Assembly: GCF_001482385.1 (NCBI RefSeq)
Contig: NZ_CP013611.1
Span: forward strand, 3,541,501 to 3,605,500
Origin: Pseudoalteromonas rubra
Lineage (GTDB): Bacteria; Pseudomonadota; Gammaproteobacteria; Enterobacterales; Alteromonadaceae
Direction of reading: 5' to 3'
Length of the DNA: 64,000 nt
Of this stretch, positions 7,882-17,919 are shown one piece after another (position 1 is the stretch's first letter; every line of letters begins with the position of its first letter). The notes under the pieces are model-generated. The model was not told where the DNA came from, searched no databases, and worked only from the letters and a program-made list of their open reading frames with translations. The translations under genes and the position numbers were made by a program.

Positions 7882-10800
7882 ATGATAGCAGCAGTCATAA
7901 CCTGGTCTTTACACAATCGTGTGCTGGTCCTGCTGAGTACACTGATGCTGGTGGTAGGCGGTTTATTTGCCGTTAAGCAAACGCCGGTTGATGCCATTCC
8001 GGATCTGTCAGATGTGCAGGTGATCGTAAAAACCAGTTATCCGGGTCAATCGCCACAGGTGGTTCAGGATCAGGTGACTTTTCCGCTCACCACCGCCATG
8101 TTGTCGGTGCCCGGCGCAACCACTGTGCGGGGTTACTCCTTTTATGGTGATTCCTATGTCTATGTTATTTTCGATGACGACACCGATCTCTACTGGGCGC
8201 GCAGTCGGGTACTGGAATACCTTAGTCAGGCAGCCAACTTATTGCCATCAACTGCCAAGCCACAACTTGGGCCGGACGCGACCGGCGTAGGCTGGGTGTA
8301 TATTTACGCCCTGACCGACCGCTCGGGTCAGCATGACATCAGTCAGCTGCGCAGCCTTCAGGACTGGTTTTTGAAATACGAGTTACAAACGGTGCCAGGG
8401 GTATCCGAAGTGGCGTCAGTGGGCGGGATGGTTAAGCAATATCAGGTGCAGGTTGACCCGGATAAATTGCGTGCTTATGGGTTGCCTTTGAGCCATATTC
8501 AGCAGGCATTGCAACGGGGCAATCAGGAAACCGGGGCGTCTGTGATTGAGATGGCGGAAGCCGAATATATGGTCACGGCTACCGGATATATTCGCTCCGT
8601 GACGGATATTGCTCAGATCCCCCTTGGCCTGAATGCACAGGGGACCGCACTGACCATGGGTGATGTGGCACAAATCACGCTTGGCCCGCAAATGCGCCGG
8701 GGCATTGCCGAACTCAATGGCGAAGGCGAAGTAGTCGGTGGCGTCGTGGTAATGCGCTTTGGCGAAAATGCCCAGCAAACCATTGCTGGTGTAAAGGCCC
8801 GGCTGGCTGAGTTGCAAGCCTCTTTACCTGAGGGCATAGAGGTCGTTACTGTGTATGACCGTAGTCAGCTGATTGAACGGGCAGTGGATAATTTATGGCA
8901 AAAACTGCTTGAAGAGTTGCTGGTCGTGGCTGTGATTTGTGTGGCCTTCCTGTTCCATCTACGCTCTTCGCTGGTGGCCGTGATCACCTTGCCGCTGGGG
9001 ATATTGGTGGCCTTTATCGTGATGTACTTCCAGGGTATCAACGCAAATATCATGTCGCTTGGCGGGATTGCTATTGCCATTGGTGCGATGACGGATGGCG
9101 CCATTGTGATGATAGAAAATCTCCATAAGCACATGGAAAAGACTCCGTTAACCGATGACAATCGCTGGCAAATAGTGGCAAAAGCGGCGACTGAAGTCGG
9201 GCCTGCCTTGTTTTTCAGTTTGCTGATCATCACAGTGTCGTTCTTGCCGGTGTTTATTCTTGAGGCGCAGGAGGGGCGCATGTTTGCACCTTTGGCGTAT
9301 ACCAAAACCTATGCCATGGCAGCTGCGGCCGGACTGGCCATTACCCTGGTGCCGGTGCTGATGGGTTATTTCATCCGCGGGAAAGTCACGCCTGAGCGCA
9401 AAAACCCACTTAACCGCTTGTTGATTGCTGCGTATATGCCGTTGCTTCGTCAGGTTATGCGTTTTCCTAAAACAACATTGTTAGCGGCAGTGGCGCTGAC
9501 CGTGGCAGGGTTTTACCCGCTGAATAAAATCGGTAGCGAGTTTATTCCGCCGCTGGATGAGGGCGACCTCATGTATATGCCAACTACGTACCCGGGGATT
9601 TCTATCGGCAAAGCGCGTGAGCTGTTGCAGCAAACAGATAAGCTCATTGCTACGGTGCCGGAAGTGGAGAATGTGTTTGGTAAAGTCGGGCGTGCTGAGT
9701 CGGCCACCGATCCGGCACCATTGACTATGATTGAGACCTTTATTCAGCTTAAGCCTCGCAGCGAATGGCGAGCGGGGATGACGACCGACAAGCTAAAAGC
9801 AGAGCTGGACCGCCTGGTAAAATTGCCTGGTGTCAGCAATGCCTGGGTGATGCCAATCAAAACCCGTATCGACATGTTAGCAACGGGGATCAAAACACCG
9901 GTAGGGGTTAAGATTGCAGGTCCAGAACTGGCTGTAATTGAATCACTGGGCCAGCGTCTTGAGAGCATTCTTAAAACCGTGCCTGGCACCGCTTCGGTGT
10001 ATTCAGAGCGAGTTGCTGGTGGGCGCTATATCAAAGTTGATATTCGTCGTGAGCAGGCTAGCCGCTTTGGACTCAATATTGCGGATGTACAGCAGGTTGT
10101 GGCCACGGCAATTGGTGGCATGAATGTCACGCAGACCGTGGAGGGACAGGAACGATATCCGGTTAACCTGCGCTATCCACAGGATTACCGTAGTTCGCCT
10201 GAGCAGCTGGCTCGTTTGCCTATCGTGACGCCCACAGGCCAGCGGATCGCCCTTGGTGATGTCGCGGATGTGTACGTAGAAAGCGGTGCGCCGGGGATTA
10301 AAAGTGAAAATGCCAGGATTAATGGCTGGACCTTTGTTGATATCGATGGGGTCGATCTGGGCAGTTATGTTGAACGAGCACGCAGTGTGGTCGCCGAGGA
10401 GCTGGATTTACCTGCTGGATATTCACTGAACTGGGCTGGCCAGTATGAGTATATGATCCGCGCACAGGAAAAGCTCAGCTATGTACTGCCGCTGACATTA
10501 GCGATCATTATGTTGCTCTTGTATCTGAATTTCCGTCGTTTTGGAGAGGTGGCGTTGATCCTGTTGACTTTGCCCATGGCCACCATCGGGGGCTTGTGGT
10601 TAATGTATTTGCAAGGCTTTAACTTCTCCGTTGCCGTTGGTGTCGGCTTTATCGCGCTGGCTGGTGTCGCGGTTGAAATAGGGGTGATCATGCTGGTATA
10701 TCTGGAGCAAGCTTTTAAAGACTTGCAAAGTGAGGCGCAATCACGCCAGGCGCCTGTTAGTGAGTCGCAGTATATCGACGCTTTGCTGCAAGGGGCTGCG

Positions 10801-11031
10801 CTGCGAGTTCGTCCTGTGATGATGACCGTATCGACGATCATTATCGGCTTGCTGCCTATCTTATATGGTACGGGCACGGGGTCTGAAATTATGAGCCGGA
10901 TTGCCGCACCTATGGTGGGTGGCATGTTGAGTGCGTTGGTGTTAGCGCTATTGGTATTACCAGTGTGCTATAGCCTGATGAAAAAGCCGGCATTGCGACA
11001 GTTCAATGAACACATGCAGCAGCATCGTTAA
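7882..11031 (+). CDS. cusA: Heavy-metal efflux RND pump, CusA-like
   Basis: A 1049-residue heavy-metal-efflux (HME) RND transporter, full length for CusA (1047 in E. coli). It has the N-terminal helix followed by the conserved VDAIPDLSDVQVIVKTSYPG segment, the porter domains, and the charged transmembrane helix with GAMTDGAIVMIEN that carries proton-relay Asp. The segment TRIDMLATGIKTPVG contains one of the methionines of the copper relay in E. coli CusA. It exports monovalent copper or silver using the proton gradient. AGGAG lies 8 nt upstream of the ATG and 15 nt separate it from the adaptor gene. No regulator gene is adjacent to the operon. The cusA symbol is by family; metal specificity is inferred. 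Confidence 0.93.
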   Translation: MIAAVITWSLHNRVLVLLSTLMLVVGGLFAVKQTPVDAIPDLSDVQVIVKTSYPGQSPQVVQDQVTFPLTTAMLSVPGATTVRGYSFYGDSYVYVIFDDDTDLYWARSRVLEYLSQAANLLPSTAKPQLGPDATGVGWVYIYALTDRSGQHDISQLRSLQDWFLKYELQTVPGVSEVASVGGMVKQYQVQVDPDKLRAYGLPLSHIQQALQRGNQETGASVIEMAEAEYMVTATGYIRSVTDIAQIPLGLNAQGTALTMGDVAQITLGPQMRRGIAELNGEGEVVGGVVVMRFGENAQQTIAGVKARLAELQASLPEGIEVVTVYDRSQLIERAVDNLWQKLLEELLVVAVICVAFLFHLRSSLVAVITLPLGILVAFIVMYFQGINANIMSLGGIAIAIGAMTDGAIVMIENLHKHMEKTPLTDDNRWQIVAKAATEVGPALFFSLLIITVSFLPVFILEAQEGRMFAPLAYTKTYAMAAAAGLAITLVPVLMGYFIRGKVTPERKNPLNRLLIAAYMPLLRQVMRFPKTTLLAAVALTVAGFYPLNKIGSEFIPPLDEGDLMYMPTTYPGISIGKARELLQQTDKLIATVPEVENVFGKVGRAESATDPAPLTMIETFIQLKPRSEWRAGMTTDKLKAELDRLVKLPGVSNAWVMPIKTRIDMLATGIKTPVGVKIAGPELAVIESLGQRLESILKTVPGTASVYSERVAGGRYIKVDIRREQASRFGLNIADVQQVVATAIGGMNVTQTVEGQERYPVNLRYPQDYRSSPEQLARLPIVTPTGQRIALGDVADVYVESGAPGIKSENARINGWTFVDIDGVDLGSYVERARSVVAEELDLPAGYSLNWAGQYEYMIRAQEKLSYVLPLTLAIIMLLLYLNFRRFGEVALILLTLPMATIGGLWLMYLQGFNFSVAVGVGFIALAGVAVEIGVIMLVYLEQAFKDLQSEAQSRQAPVSESQYIDALLQGAALRVRPVMMTVSTIIIGLLPILYGTGTGSEIMSRIAAPMVGGMLSALVLALLVLPVCYSLMKKPALRQFNEHMQQHR

Positions 11032-11036
11032 TCACA

Positions 11037-12155
11037 TTAAGTTGGGAAAGTCAGACCATTGTTGACCTGAGTGGCTGCCACAAAGGCATCAAAGGTACTG
11101 GCTTTCCCCAACAGTGCCACCTTAGTGGCGTACCACTCTCGGCGTTGATAACCACCAATATCCTGCCAGGCGGCCACCTCATCGGCACTGGGGTAATAGA
11201 TGGTCGCACCATTTTTGAGTAAGCCACGCTGGCAGTAAAGCTCTGCCTGGTGGGCCATTGGAAGATGCTGAACAAAAGTTTTCTGCGCACCTTCCCAAAC
11301 GGCGATACGCAGTTTTCGTGGCAACGATGTAAGCCACTGCTGGTTGACCACCGAAACCCAACCGTCCTGCACTGAGTTGATCAAAGACACACCACCAATG
11401 TGGCGGTTTAACCCGTTTGGACCGTTATATAGGCCGGTCACGGATGGGTCCAGCGCATCGAAGCGTTTACTTTCCGCCAGCATGGCTGCTTTTTTCCAGG
11501 CCACTTGAACAGGTGTAGTGCCACAAAGCTTGTAGAACTGCCTGAGCACCCGGCTGGCGGGCACGCGAAAGATCACATCAGCGATATCACTGGGGGTTTT
11601 TAGCAGTTTGCCGTAATGACGTGTGGAGGTCAGGGTCCTGGCACCGGGCAGATGGTATAGCAAAATCGCAACCTTGCTCTGAGTACGGATTTGATCGCTG
11701 ACCTGTTGCTGCCATAATTTTGAAGTGATGAGATTCAGATAGGACTGAGGCTGTGCCGCCCAAAAGGGAATATTGAGAATATCGACCTTAGGTACAATGG
11801 GTGACAGGTTAGACACACTGAGCAGTGCGCCCTGAATTGTGCCCCGGGACACCTGTACAGCTAGCTCGTGGCCAACACCTTGCTTGCCCTTGTCGCGGAT
11901 CTCTACGCAGATTTTCCCATTAGAAAAGTCTTCAATATTGTGTTTTAGCTGTTGGTGCATATGAGGAGATGAGAGCCATAAATCGCTATCATAAGGAGAC
12001 GCAAAGGTCATTCGATACCGCGCATCAGGGCAGCTTTGCTGTTGAGCAGAGAAAGAGGGTAAGCATGCGCCCAATAAAGGCAACAAGGCTATACTTTGAC
12101 GTAAAAAAGCGCGTCGCTCAGAGAAGCTGGGGTCGTTACTCAGTTGATTCTTCAT
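11037..12155 (-). CDS. Orphan DctP-type TRAP transporter binding protein with Tat signal
   Basis: A 372-residue TRAP-family periplasmic receptor (DctP), recognised from the general pattern including GKICVEIRDKGKQGVGHELA, the VDILNIPFW segment and the later GLYNGPNGLNRHIGG and VVNQQWLTSLP stretches. The N terminus has a twin-arginine motif (ERRAFLRQ, Arg14-Arg15) and then LLGAC, with Cys31 in a lipobox-like position, so it may be exported folded and lipid-anchored. ATG at 12155 is chosen because longer forms run into the preceding gene and lack the export signal at the start. No DctQ or DctM membrane genes are nearby. It follows a chemoreceptor on the same strand by 25 nt, suggesting a sensing rather than uptake role. 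The ligand is unknown. Confidence 0.82.
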   Translation of the reverse strand: MKNQLSNDPSFSERRAFLRQSIALLPLLGACLPSFSAQQQSCPDARYRMTFASPYDSDLWLSSPHMHQQLKHNIEDFSNGKICVEIRDKGKQGVGHELAVQVSRGTIQGALLSVSNLSPIVPKVDILNIPFWAAQPQSYLNLITSKLWQQQVSDQIRTQSKVAILLYHLPGARTLTSTRHYGKLLKTPSDIADVIFRVPASRVLRQFYKLCGTTPVQVAWKKAAMLAESKRFDALDPSVTGLYNGPNGLNRHIGGVSLINSVQDGWVSVVNQQWLTSLPRKLRIAVWEGAQKTFVQHLPMAHQAELYCQRGLLKNGATIYYPSADEVAAWQDIGGYQRREWYATKVALLGKASTFDAFVAATQVNNGLTFPT

Positions 12156-12180
12156 CTTATTGCATGTTGCGTCAGGCCGC

Positions 12181-13851
12181 TCAGACTTTGAACTGGGCCA
12201 AATCATCAGCCAGTTGTCTGGCATGTTGTGTAACGAGCTCAATCTGGCGCACAATGTTTTCAACTTCTTTGACTGTATCGCTGCTGACTGTGCTTAAGGA
12301 GACAACATTACGATCCATTTCCTCCGCGACAGTGGATTGCTGTTCCATAGCCGCGGCTATATTGTCAACGGCCTGAAGGACATTTTCGCTGCTCACTAGT
12401 GCGGCGGAGATCTGACAATCAACTTCCCGTATATTCGACTGGACCTGTTCGGATAATGTGTAGTTACTTTGCACCTGATCACAGGACAACTGCGCTTGAT
12501 GCTGCAGCCCTTCTACAATGGACTGGATTTCATTAATGGATTCTTGGGTACGGTGGGCCAGTGCCCTGACTTCATCGGCAACAACAGCAAACCCCCGGCC
12601 TTGCTCTCCTGCTCTGGCTGCTTCAATGGCGGCATTCAATGCTAACAAGTTGGTTTGCTCGGCAATGGATTTGATCACATCGAGTACCCCCCCGATTTGA
12701 TCGCTATTATCTTTAAGGCTCACAATCATTTCGCCTGTGCCAGTCATCTTAGCATCCAGCTGGGCAATTTTATCAACCGACTGTAGCACTTGTTGTGTGG
12801 AATGCTGCAATTTTTGTCTGGCATCATGAGTAAATTGTACGGCCCGATTTGCATTGTCGGCAATTTCTTTTATGCTGGCGGTGAGTTGGTTAATTGCTGT
12901 AGCTATTAGCTCGGTTTGCTGATCCTGGCCATGTAAACGATCAGAAATAGAATCTGCTGAGGCATTAACTTCACTGGAACCACTCTTAACTTCTGACGCT
13001 GTTTTAATTACCCGACTGACCAGCTGACGAAAGCTGGCTAAAAAGCTATTAAAATGTCGGGTGATTAAGCCTATTTCATCCTTAGCTCCTTCATCAATGT
13101 CTTGAGTAAGATCGCCATTGCCTGATGCCAGTTCAGCGAAGGCCTGCTGAAGTTGTTCGCTGCGCTGTAAGACGATATTTTTAAACAGCCACGTGAGTGT
13201 CAATGCTAACAGTAAGGCAACCACTAGGGTGGCCAATATGATAGTGAGGCGCAGGCGAGTAGATTGTGCATAGATCCCTTCAAGAGGTTTGGTGACCTCC
13301 AGCACACCACGGACATCGCCCAGCTGCCAGCCGGTTTTTGGGGTCAGTGGATGGCTATTATGGCAGTCTACACAGCCCTGAGCCTGCATCGTATCAGCCA
13401 CGGCCACACGCATAAAGGGCTTACCATTGATCTCTTGTGTGTCTATGTAGGTTGAACTGGGATCCTTATTCAATGCTTGCCAGGCCTCACGTTGAAAATC
13501 ATCTAGCTGGCGCGATGCTCTATTTGGGAAAGGGTAAGGGCTGAATAACGACAGCTGGGTGCCCTGACTTTCCAGCTCCTGACTCAATTCGTGAATCATA
13601 GTTGCAGGTAATGGCAGTCGCTGTGGTTCGCTATGTTCGTAATGAGGTTGCATGCCAAATGCTTTCGCTTTACTGATTACGTTGCGGGTGTAGTAGCTAC
13701 GCAGTGTTTTAAACTGCTGAGCGGTCAGCTGAGCATCAACAACGCCTGACTCTATCATGGCCTTTTCACTAAACGAAGGTAAGAGTATGGCCACGCTGAG
13801 CGTGAGTAACACCAGAAGTAATAGAATGGGTAACAAAAATTTTTTCAACAT
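12181..13851 (-). CDS. Methyl-accepting chemotaxis protein with periplasmic heme-type sensor domain
   Basis: A 556-residue chemoreceptor. It has a first membrane helix (about 4-25), a periplasmic DUF3365/Tll0287-like sensor domain with a c-type heme motif CVDCH (Cys160, Cys163, His164), a second membrane helix, a HAMP linker and a full MCP signalling domain with the highly conserved hairpin tip ([20 protein letters not shown] and [14 protein letters not shown]). Such domains can sense redox state or gases through bound heme. ATG at 13851 follows AGGAG with 7-nt spacing and starts the first helix; the longer form adds 14 unrelated residues. It is followed closely by the DctP-like gene and lies divergent from a histidine kinase. 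Confidence 0.93.
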   Translation of the reverse strand: MLKKFLLPILLLLVLLTLSVAILLPSFSEKAMIESGVVDAQLTAQQFKTLRSYYTRNVISKAKAFGMQPHYEHSEPQRLPLPATMIHELSQELESQGTQLSLFSPYPFPNRASRQLDDFQREAWQALNKDPSSTYIDTQEINGKPFMRVAVADTMQAQGCVDCHNSHPLTPKTGWQLGDVRGVLEVTKPLEGIYAQSTRLRLTIILATLVVALLLALTLTWLFKNIVLQRSEQLQQAFAELASGNGDLTQDIDEGAKDEIGLITRHFNSFLASFRQLVSRVIKTASEVKSGSSEVNASADSISDRLHGQDQQTELIATAINQLTASIKEIADNANRAVQFTHDARQKLQHSTQQVLQSVDKIAQLDAKMTGTGEMIVSLKDNSDQIGGVLDVIKSIAEQTNLLALNAAIEAARAGEQGRGFAVVADEVRALAHRTQESINEIQSIVEGLQHQAQLSCDQVQSNYTLSEQVQSNIREVDCQISAALVSSENVLQAVDNIAAAMEQQSTVAEEMDRNVVSLSTVSSDTVKEVENIVRQIELVTQHARQLADDLAQFKV

Positions 13852-14120
13852 AGGAATTCTCCTGTTTTCTGGATATATTCCTTTTGTAAACAATGTGCAG
13901 TAAAGAGCAGTTTAGCTATCACTTAGGCATAGACTCAAAGTGGCAGAATTGACAGCAATATTTGGCCGTAATTTAATCTATTTTGTTAAACAGTTGGGTT
14001 GGATTGGATGGTATATGCCATCTACATATTTTGCGTCGAAAAGTGTTGTTGAATTTTCGCCTAATAGTCACATTGTGGCTAAGCTTATGATCATATGTAA
14101 AGTTTCAAAGGAACTTATTT

Positions 14121-15932
14121 GTGCAGCTAAAACAGTCACTTTTGTTATTTAAAGTGGCCGCAGTTGGGGCGGCGGTGATCATTGCGACGGTGAGCTGGTT
14201 TCTTTATCGGGAGCTGGACCACAGTAAGCAGCTCAATGATCATTTGTTCAAATTACAAACCCAGATCCAGCGCTTGTTGGATCAGGAAGAGCGGTTTGTG
14301 ATTGAAAGACAAAAAGCCTCACTGCTGTCTATTGATGATTATCGCTATGCATACCGCGATAGCTTTAACGAGTTAGCTGCGTTATTGGTCACCGATCATC
14401 AGCATCTTGAGCTGATGTTTAAACTGGACGAGCAGGTTAACCGCTTTGCTGAGTTGTATGAACAGTTGGCCTCCATGCAGGCATTATTGGGTTATGACAA
14501 AGACGATGGCGTTTATGGCGAGTTCCGCAGTAAAGCGCATGCCCTGCAGGCACTGGCCAAAGAAGCACAAGATCCGCAATTAGAAATTTTGCTGCTGGAG
14601 TTGAGGCGGCGGGAAAAAGACTTTTTACTGAGGCTGGACAGAAGCTACCTTAGTCTGCATGGTGATTTGATCCAGCAAGCCAAAAACCGCATCCGAGCGC
14701 AATTTCCGGCGCGTGCCGACGCCTATTTAATGACGCTCGAGCACTATCAGAATGGTTTTATTGTTTATACCAATGTGTTGCAAAAGCAGGGGCTGGACCA
14801 CAACCAGGGAGTGCGTGGTGAGCTGGGTGAGTTGAAGTTGGCTATCCGGGGCCACTTTACCATAGTGGCCAAGCAGCTCTTCAGCGCTTATCAGGAAGAG
14901 CAGCAACAGCTGATCCTGATTAGCTTATTATCGATCGTGTTAAGCAGTGGTTTTAGCTTGTTACTGCTGTACTATCTCAATAGCCGGGTGTCCGAGCAAG
15001 TGATGGCGATCGGTCGGGTGCTGGTCAGAGTGGCTAAGCATGAAGACTTTTCTTTGCGGGTTAATCTCAACAGCGAAGACGAAATTGCCCAAATTGGTCA
15101 CCACCTGGATGAGCTACTGGACTTTATTGAGACACTGATGGCACGACTCAGTGCGGCTCAGCAGCGGCTGATCGAAGAGGCTAAAATGGCCAGCCTGAGT
15201 AATATGGTGAGTGGCTTTGCCCATGAGCTGAATACACCGCTGGGTATTGCCATTACCAGTCAGTCGCATCTCAAAGAGCAGGTTGAGAGCATGCGCCGTG
15301 ACTTGGATAGTGGGCAGCTGAAAAAGCACACCCTGACCAACCTCATTGGAGAGGCAGAATCGGCGTTGTTTTTGCTCGAAAATAACTTACATCGTACGGC
15401 ATCCCTGATTGATGACTTCAAAAAAGTATCGGCTCAGCAGCATTACGATACGGAAATGGAGTTTGATCTGAAAACCCTGGTAGAAGGCGTGTTTGATTGC
15501 TATCGCAGTGATTTATCGGAGGATGAATACAAAATTGAGGTCGAGATACCGGATAATCTGATCCTCAGTAGTTACCCCAATGTGTTTAATCAGATTATCA
15601 GTTACAGTCTGAATAACAGTATTTTGCATGGTAAATATCCGGACAGACCGTTGACCATCATAGTCTCGGCTCACATAGTAAATGACTATGTGCATTTTTA
15701 TTTTAAAGATGACGGGCAGGGCATAGACAAAGAACTGCTGCCTGTGATCTTTGAGCCCTTTGTGACGTCGAAACGACATTCGGGCGGGACGGGGCTGGGT
15801 CTCAGTATTATTTATAACCTGGTGACGCAAAAGCTGGGTGGGGAGATTAAAATACAAAGCCCCGCACATGGCGGGGCTTGTTTACACATCATTCTGGCGA
15901 ACACACAATTTAAGCTGGTGTCGCCAGAGTAA
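14121..15932 (+). CDS. Membrane sensor histidine kinase
   Basis: A 603-residue kinase with an N-terminal membrane helix, a long helical periplasmic domain (about 35-265), a second helix (about 270-290), a HAMP linker, and a kinase core. The phosphoacceptor is His368 in SGFAHELNTPLG; the ATP-binding part has the N box (SLNNSILHG), DDGQGIDKE and GGTGLGLSI. No response regulator is next to it. The GTG start at 14121 follows AAGGA with 9-nt spacing and directly starts the first helix. It is divergent from the heme chemoreceptor, so shared control of the two is possible. The 269-nt gap between them should hold both promoters. Signal and partner are unknown. Confidence 0.9.
   Translation: MQLKQSLLLFKVAAVGAAVIIATVSWFLYRELDHSKQLNDHLFKLQTQIQRLLDQEERFVIERQKASLLSIDDYRYAYRDSFNELAALLVTDHQHLELMFKLDEQVNRFAELYEQLASMQALLGYDKDDGVYGEFRSKAHALQALAKEAQDPQLEILLLELRRREKDFLLRLDRSYLSLHGDLIQQAKNRIRAQFPARADAYLMTLEHYQNGFIVYTNVLQKQGLDHNQGVRGELGELKLAIRGHFTIVAKQLFSAYQEEQQQLILISLLSIVLSSGFSLLLLYYLNSRVSEQVMAIGRVLVRVAKHEDFSLRVNLNSEDEIAQIGHHLDELLDFIETLMARLSAAQQRLIEEAKMASLSNMVSGFAHELNTPLGIAITSQSHLKEQVESMRRDLDSGQLKKHTLTNLIGEAESALFLLENNLHRTASLIDDFKKVSAQQHYDTEMEFDLKTLVEGVFDCYRSDLSEDEYKIEVEIPDNLILSSYPNVFNQIISYSLNNSILHGKYPDRPLTIIVSAHIVNDYVHFYFKDDGQGIDKELLPVIFEPFVTSKRHSGGTGLGLSIIYNLVTQKLGGEIKIQSPAHGGACLHIILANTQFKLVSPE
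15857..15879 (-). terminator. Intrinsic terminator for the DUF885 gene lying inside the kinase coding end
   Basis: Arms 15857-15865 (AAGCCCCGC) and 15871-15879 pair perfectly over 9 bp around a 5-nt loop. Read on the minus strand the stem is followed by TGTATTTT, as for a rho-independent terminator, and it sits about 70 nt after the DUF885 stop codon. It lies within the last 25 codons of the converging kinase gene. Confidence 0.6.
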
Positions 15933-15949
15933 AGGGTCATCGGAACAGG

Positions 15950-17788
15950 TTACGCTTTTTTGCTAGCAACCCACTCGTTGACGAACTGCTCCAGTACGTT
16001 CAGAGGTACCGGGCCGTTTTTCAGTACTACGTCGTGGAACTGACGGATATCGAACTTATCGCCCAGCTCTTTTCTGGCCGCTTCACGAAGTTCAACAATT
16101 CTCAGCATACCAATCTTATAGGCCGTTGCCTGAGATGGGATCACGATGTGACGTTCTACCATTTTAACCGCGTCTGATTTCGCGTTTGGCGTGTTGTTCA
16201 CGTAGTAATCAATCCCTTCTTGGCGAGTCCACTTCATTGCGTGGATACCTGTGTCTACCACTAGGCGGCAGGCACGCCATAGTTCCATGGCCAGTCGACC
16301 GAAGTCAGAATACGGGTCTTCATACAGGCCCATTTCTTTTGGTACCAGTTCAGAGTATAGTCCCCAGCCTTCAGTGTAAGCCGTGTAGCGACCGAACTTA
16401 CGAAACTTAGGCATGTTCTCCAGCTCCATCGCAATGGCGATTTGCATGTGGTGACCAGGTACACCTTCGTGGTAAGCCAGGGCTTCCATCTGGTAGGTTG
16501 GCATGGCTTCCATGTCATACAAGTTTGCGTAGTAGATACCCGGGCGTGAACCGTCCGGAGAAGGCTGCTGATAGAAAGCTTTACCCGCTGATTTTTCACG
16601 GAAGGCTTCAACGCGTTTAACGATCATGTCGGCCTTAGGCTTCACGATGAATAGTTCGTCCAGGCGATCTTTCATGTTGTCGATCATCGCCGTGGCGTCA
16701 GCCAGGTACTTGGCTTTCCCTTCTTCGCTATTTGGCAGATAGAACTGCTTGTCGGTGCGCATGAATTCCATAAAGGCTTTCAGATCGCCCTTAAAGCCAA
16801 CTTTTTCTTTGATTTCACGCATTTCATCATGGATACGTGCAACCTCAGACAAGCCGATTTTGTGGATCTCAGCGGCAGTTAAATCTGTGGTGGTGGTACG
16901 TGCCAGTGCATTGTTGAAGTACTTTTCACCATCAGGGAACTTCCAGGCACCGTCACGGGTGTCAGCGCGTTTTTCAAGTTGTTGCAGGTAACTGATCAGT
17001 TTGCTGTAAGCTGGCTTCACGGCTGCTTTCAGTGCGTCAGTTGCTTCAGCGATCAGCGCTTGCTTTTCGTTGTCTGCAATCTCCAGCTTTTCTACTTTTC
17101 GTTTAAAGTCAGCCAGTAAGGTTGAATCTTCACCGTCAACAAACGGGGCACCCTTAATGATGTTTTTGCTTGAATCAATGACGTGTGGGAAAACAAACTT
17201 AGGTGCGATGATCCCTTTGTCAGCGCGAACTTCAAGGTTTACGATCAGCTGCTCAAAGACAGCTGGAATGCCGTTCAGACGTGAGATATACGCTTTGGCG
17301 TCTTTTACGTCTGTGATCTGGTGCTGGTTGATCAAAAATGCTGGCAGCATCGAGTGCGTACCATACATCTGGTTAACCGGGTAGCTATGGAAACGCCATT
17401 GGAAGTCGGCGATTTCATTTTCAAGGTTTTGCTTGAACAGGTCATAGCTGACCTGAGTTTGGCCATCTAGTTTGCTACGGTCAATGGCTTGCAAGGCAAC
17501 CAGATCTTTTTTCGTTAGCTCAAGATCTTCGAGTCGACGTGCTTCTGAGTCATCGTCCCATTTGTCATAGTCTTGTTTGATGCCCAGGTAAGTTTGATAA
17601 ACCGGGCTGCGCATTACGCTGCGCATAAAAACTTCATCAAAAAAGGCATTGGCCTTTTCGACTTCGCTTTGAACGACTTGTTGTGTTGTTGCCGCTTTAG
17701 CGGTGTTGGTTGGTTGCTCTGCTGTTTGCTGACAACCGGATAGAAGCGCTGCTGCCACGGCTGCGGCAAGGAGTGTCATTTTACGCAT
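15950..17788 (-). CDS. DUF885 family lipoprotein, putative metallopeptidase
   Basis: A 612-residue protein with a lipoprotein signal peptide (LLSGC, Cys19), so it is probably anchored in the envelope. The body is DUF885, a family of predicted zinc peptidases common in Alteromonadales. The conserved centre ALAYHEGVPGHHMQIAIA has a gluzincin-like His-Glu pair and GHH, followed by TEGWGLYSELVPKEMG with further Glu/Tyr residues typical of the family, and ends with a conserved helical C terminus. Substrate is unknown; peptide or dipeptide hydrolysis is the usual suggestion. It lies downstream of hemW on the same strand with a 131-nt gap, so it is probably a separate unit. Confidence 0.88.
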   Translation of the reverse strand: MRKMTLLAAAVAAALLSGCQQTAEQPTNTAKAATTQQVVQSEVEKANAFFDEVFMRSVMRSPVYQTYLGIKQDYDKWDDDSEARRLEDLELTKKDLVALQAIDRSKLDGQTQVSYDLFKQNLENEIADFQWRFHSYPVNQMYGTHSMLPAFLINQHQITDVKDAKAYISRLNGIPAVFEQLIVNLEVRADKGIIAPKFVFPHVIDSSKNIIKGAPFVDGEDSTLLADFKRKVEKLEIADNEKQALIAEATDALKAAVKPAYSKLISYLQQLEKRADTRDGAWKFPDGEKYFNNALARTTTTDLTAAEIHKIGLSEVARIHDEMREIKEKVGFKGDLKAFMEFMRTDKQFYLPNSEEGKAKYLADATAMIDNMKDRLDELFIVKPKADMIVKRVEAFREKSAGKAFYQQPSPDGSRPGIYYANLYDMEAMPTYQMEALAYHEGVPGHHMQIAIAMELENMPKFRKFGRYTAYTEGWGLYSELVPKEMGLYEDPYSDFGRLAMELWRACRLVVDTGIHAMKWTRQEGIDYYVNNTPNAKSDAVKMVERHIVIPSQATAYKIGMLRIVELREAARKELGDKFDIRQFHDVVLKNGPVPLNVLEQFVNEWVASKKA

Positions 17789-17919
17789 GGGTTACCTTTT
17801 TTATTTTATTCCATTGGACTCGGGTGTTGGTGCAATGTTACCAACAAAACTGTATCGCGATAGATGTCTTTTATCTACAGGGCGAATTCACCTGTTCAAT
17901 CTTATCCTATGAGCAGGTA

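Noticed and set aside
13852..14120. Possible additional small gene between the chemoreceptor and kinase
   Set aside because: The only sizeable frame (13940-14152) lacks a ribosome site and overlaps the kinase start; the region reads as a divergent promoter.
15857..15879. Hairpin as terminator of the kinase gene itself
   Set aside because: On the plus strand the stem is followed by GTTTACAC with no T-run and lies before the kinase stop, so a role for the opposing gene is more likely.
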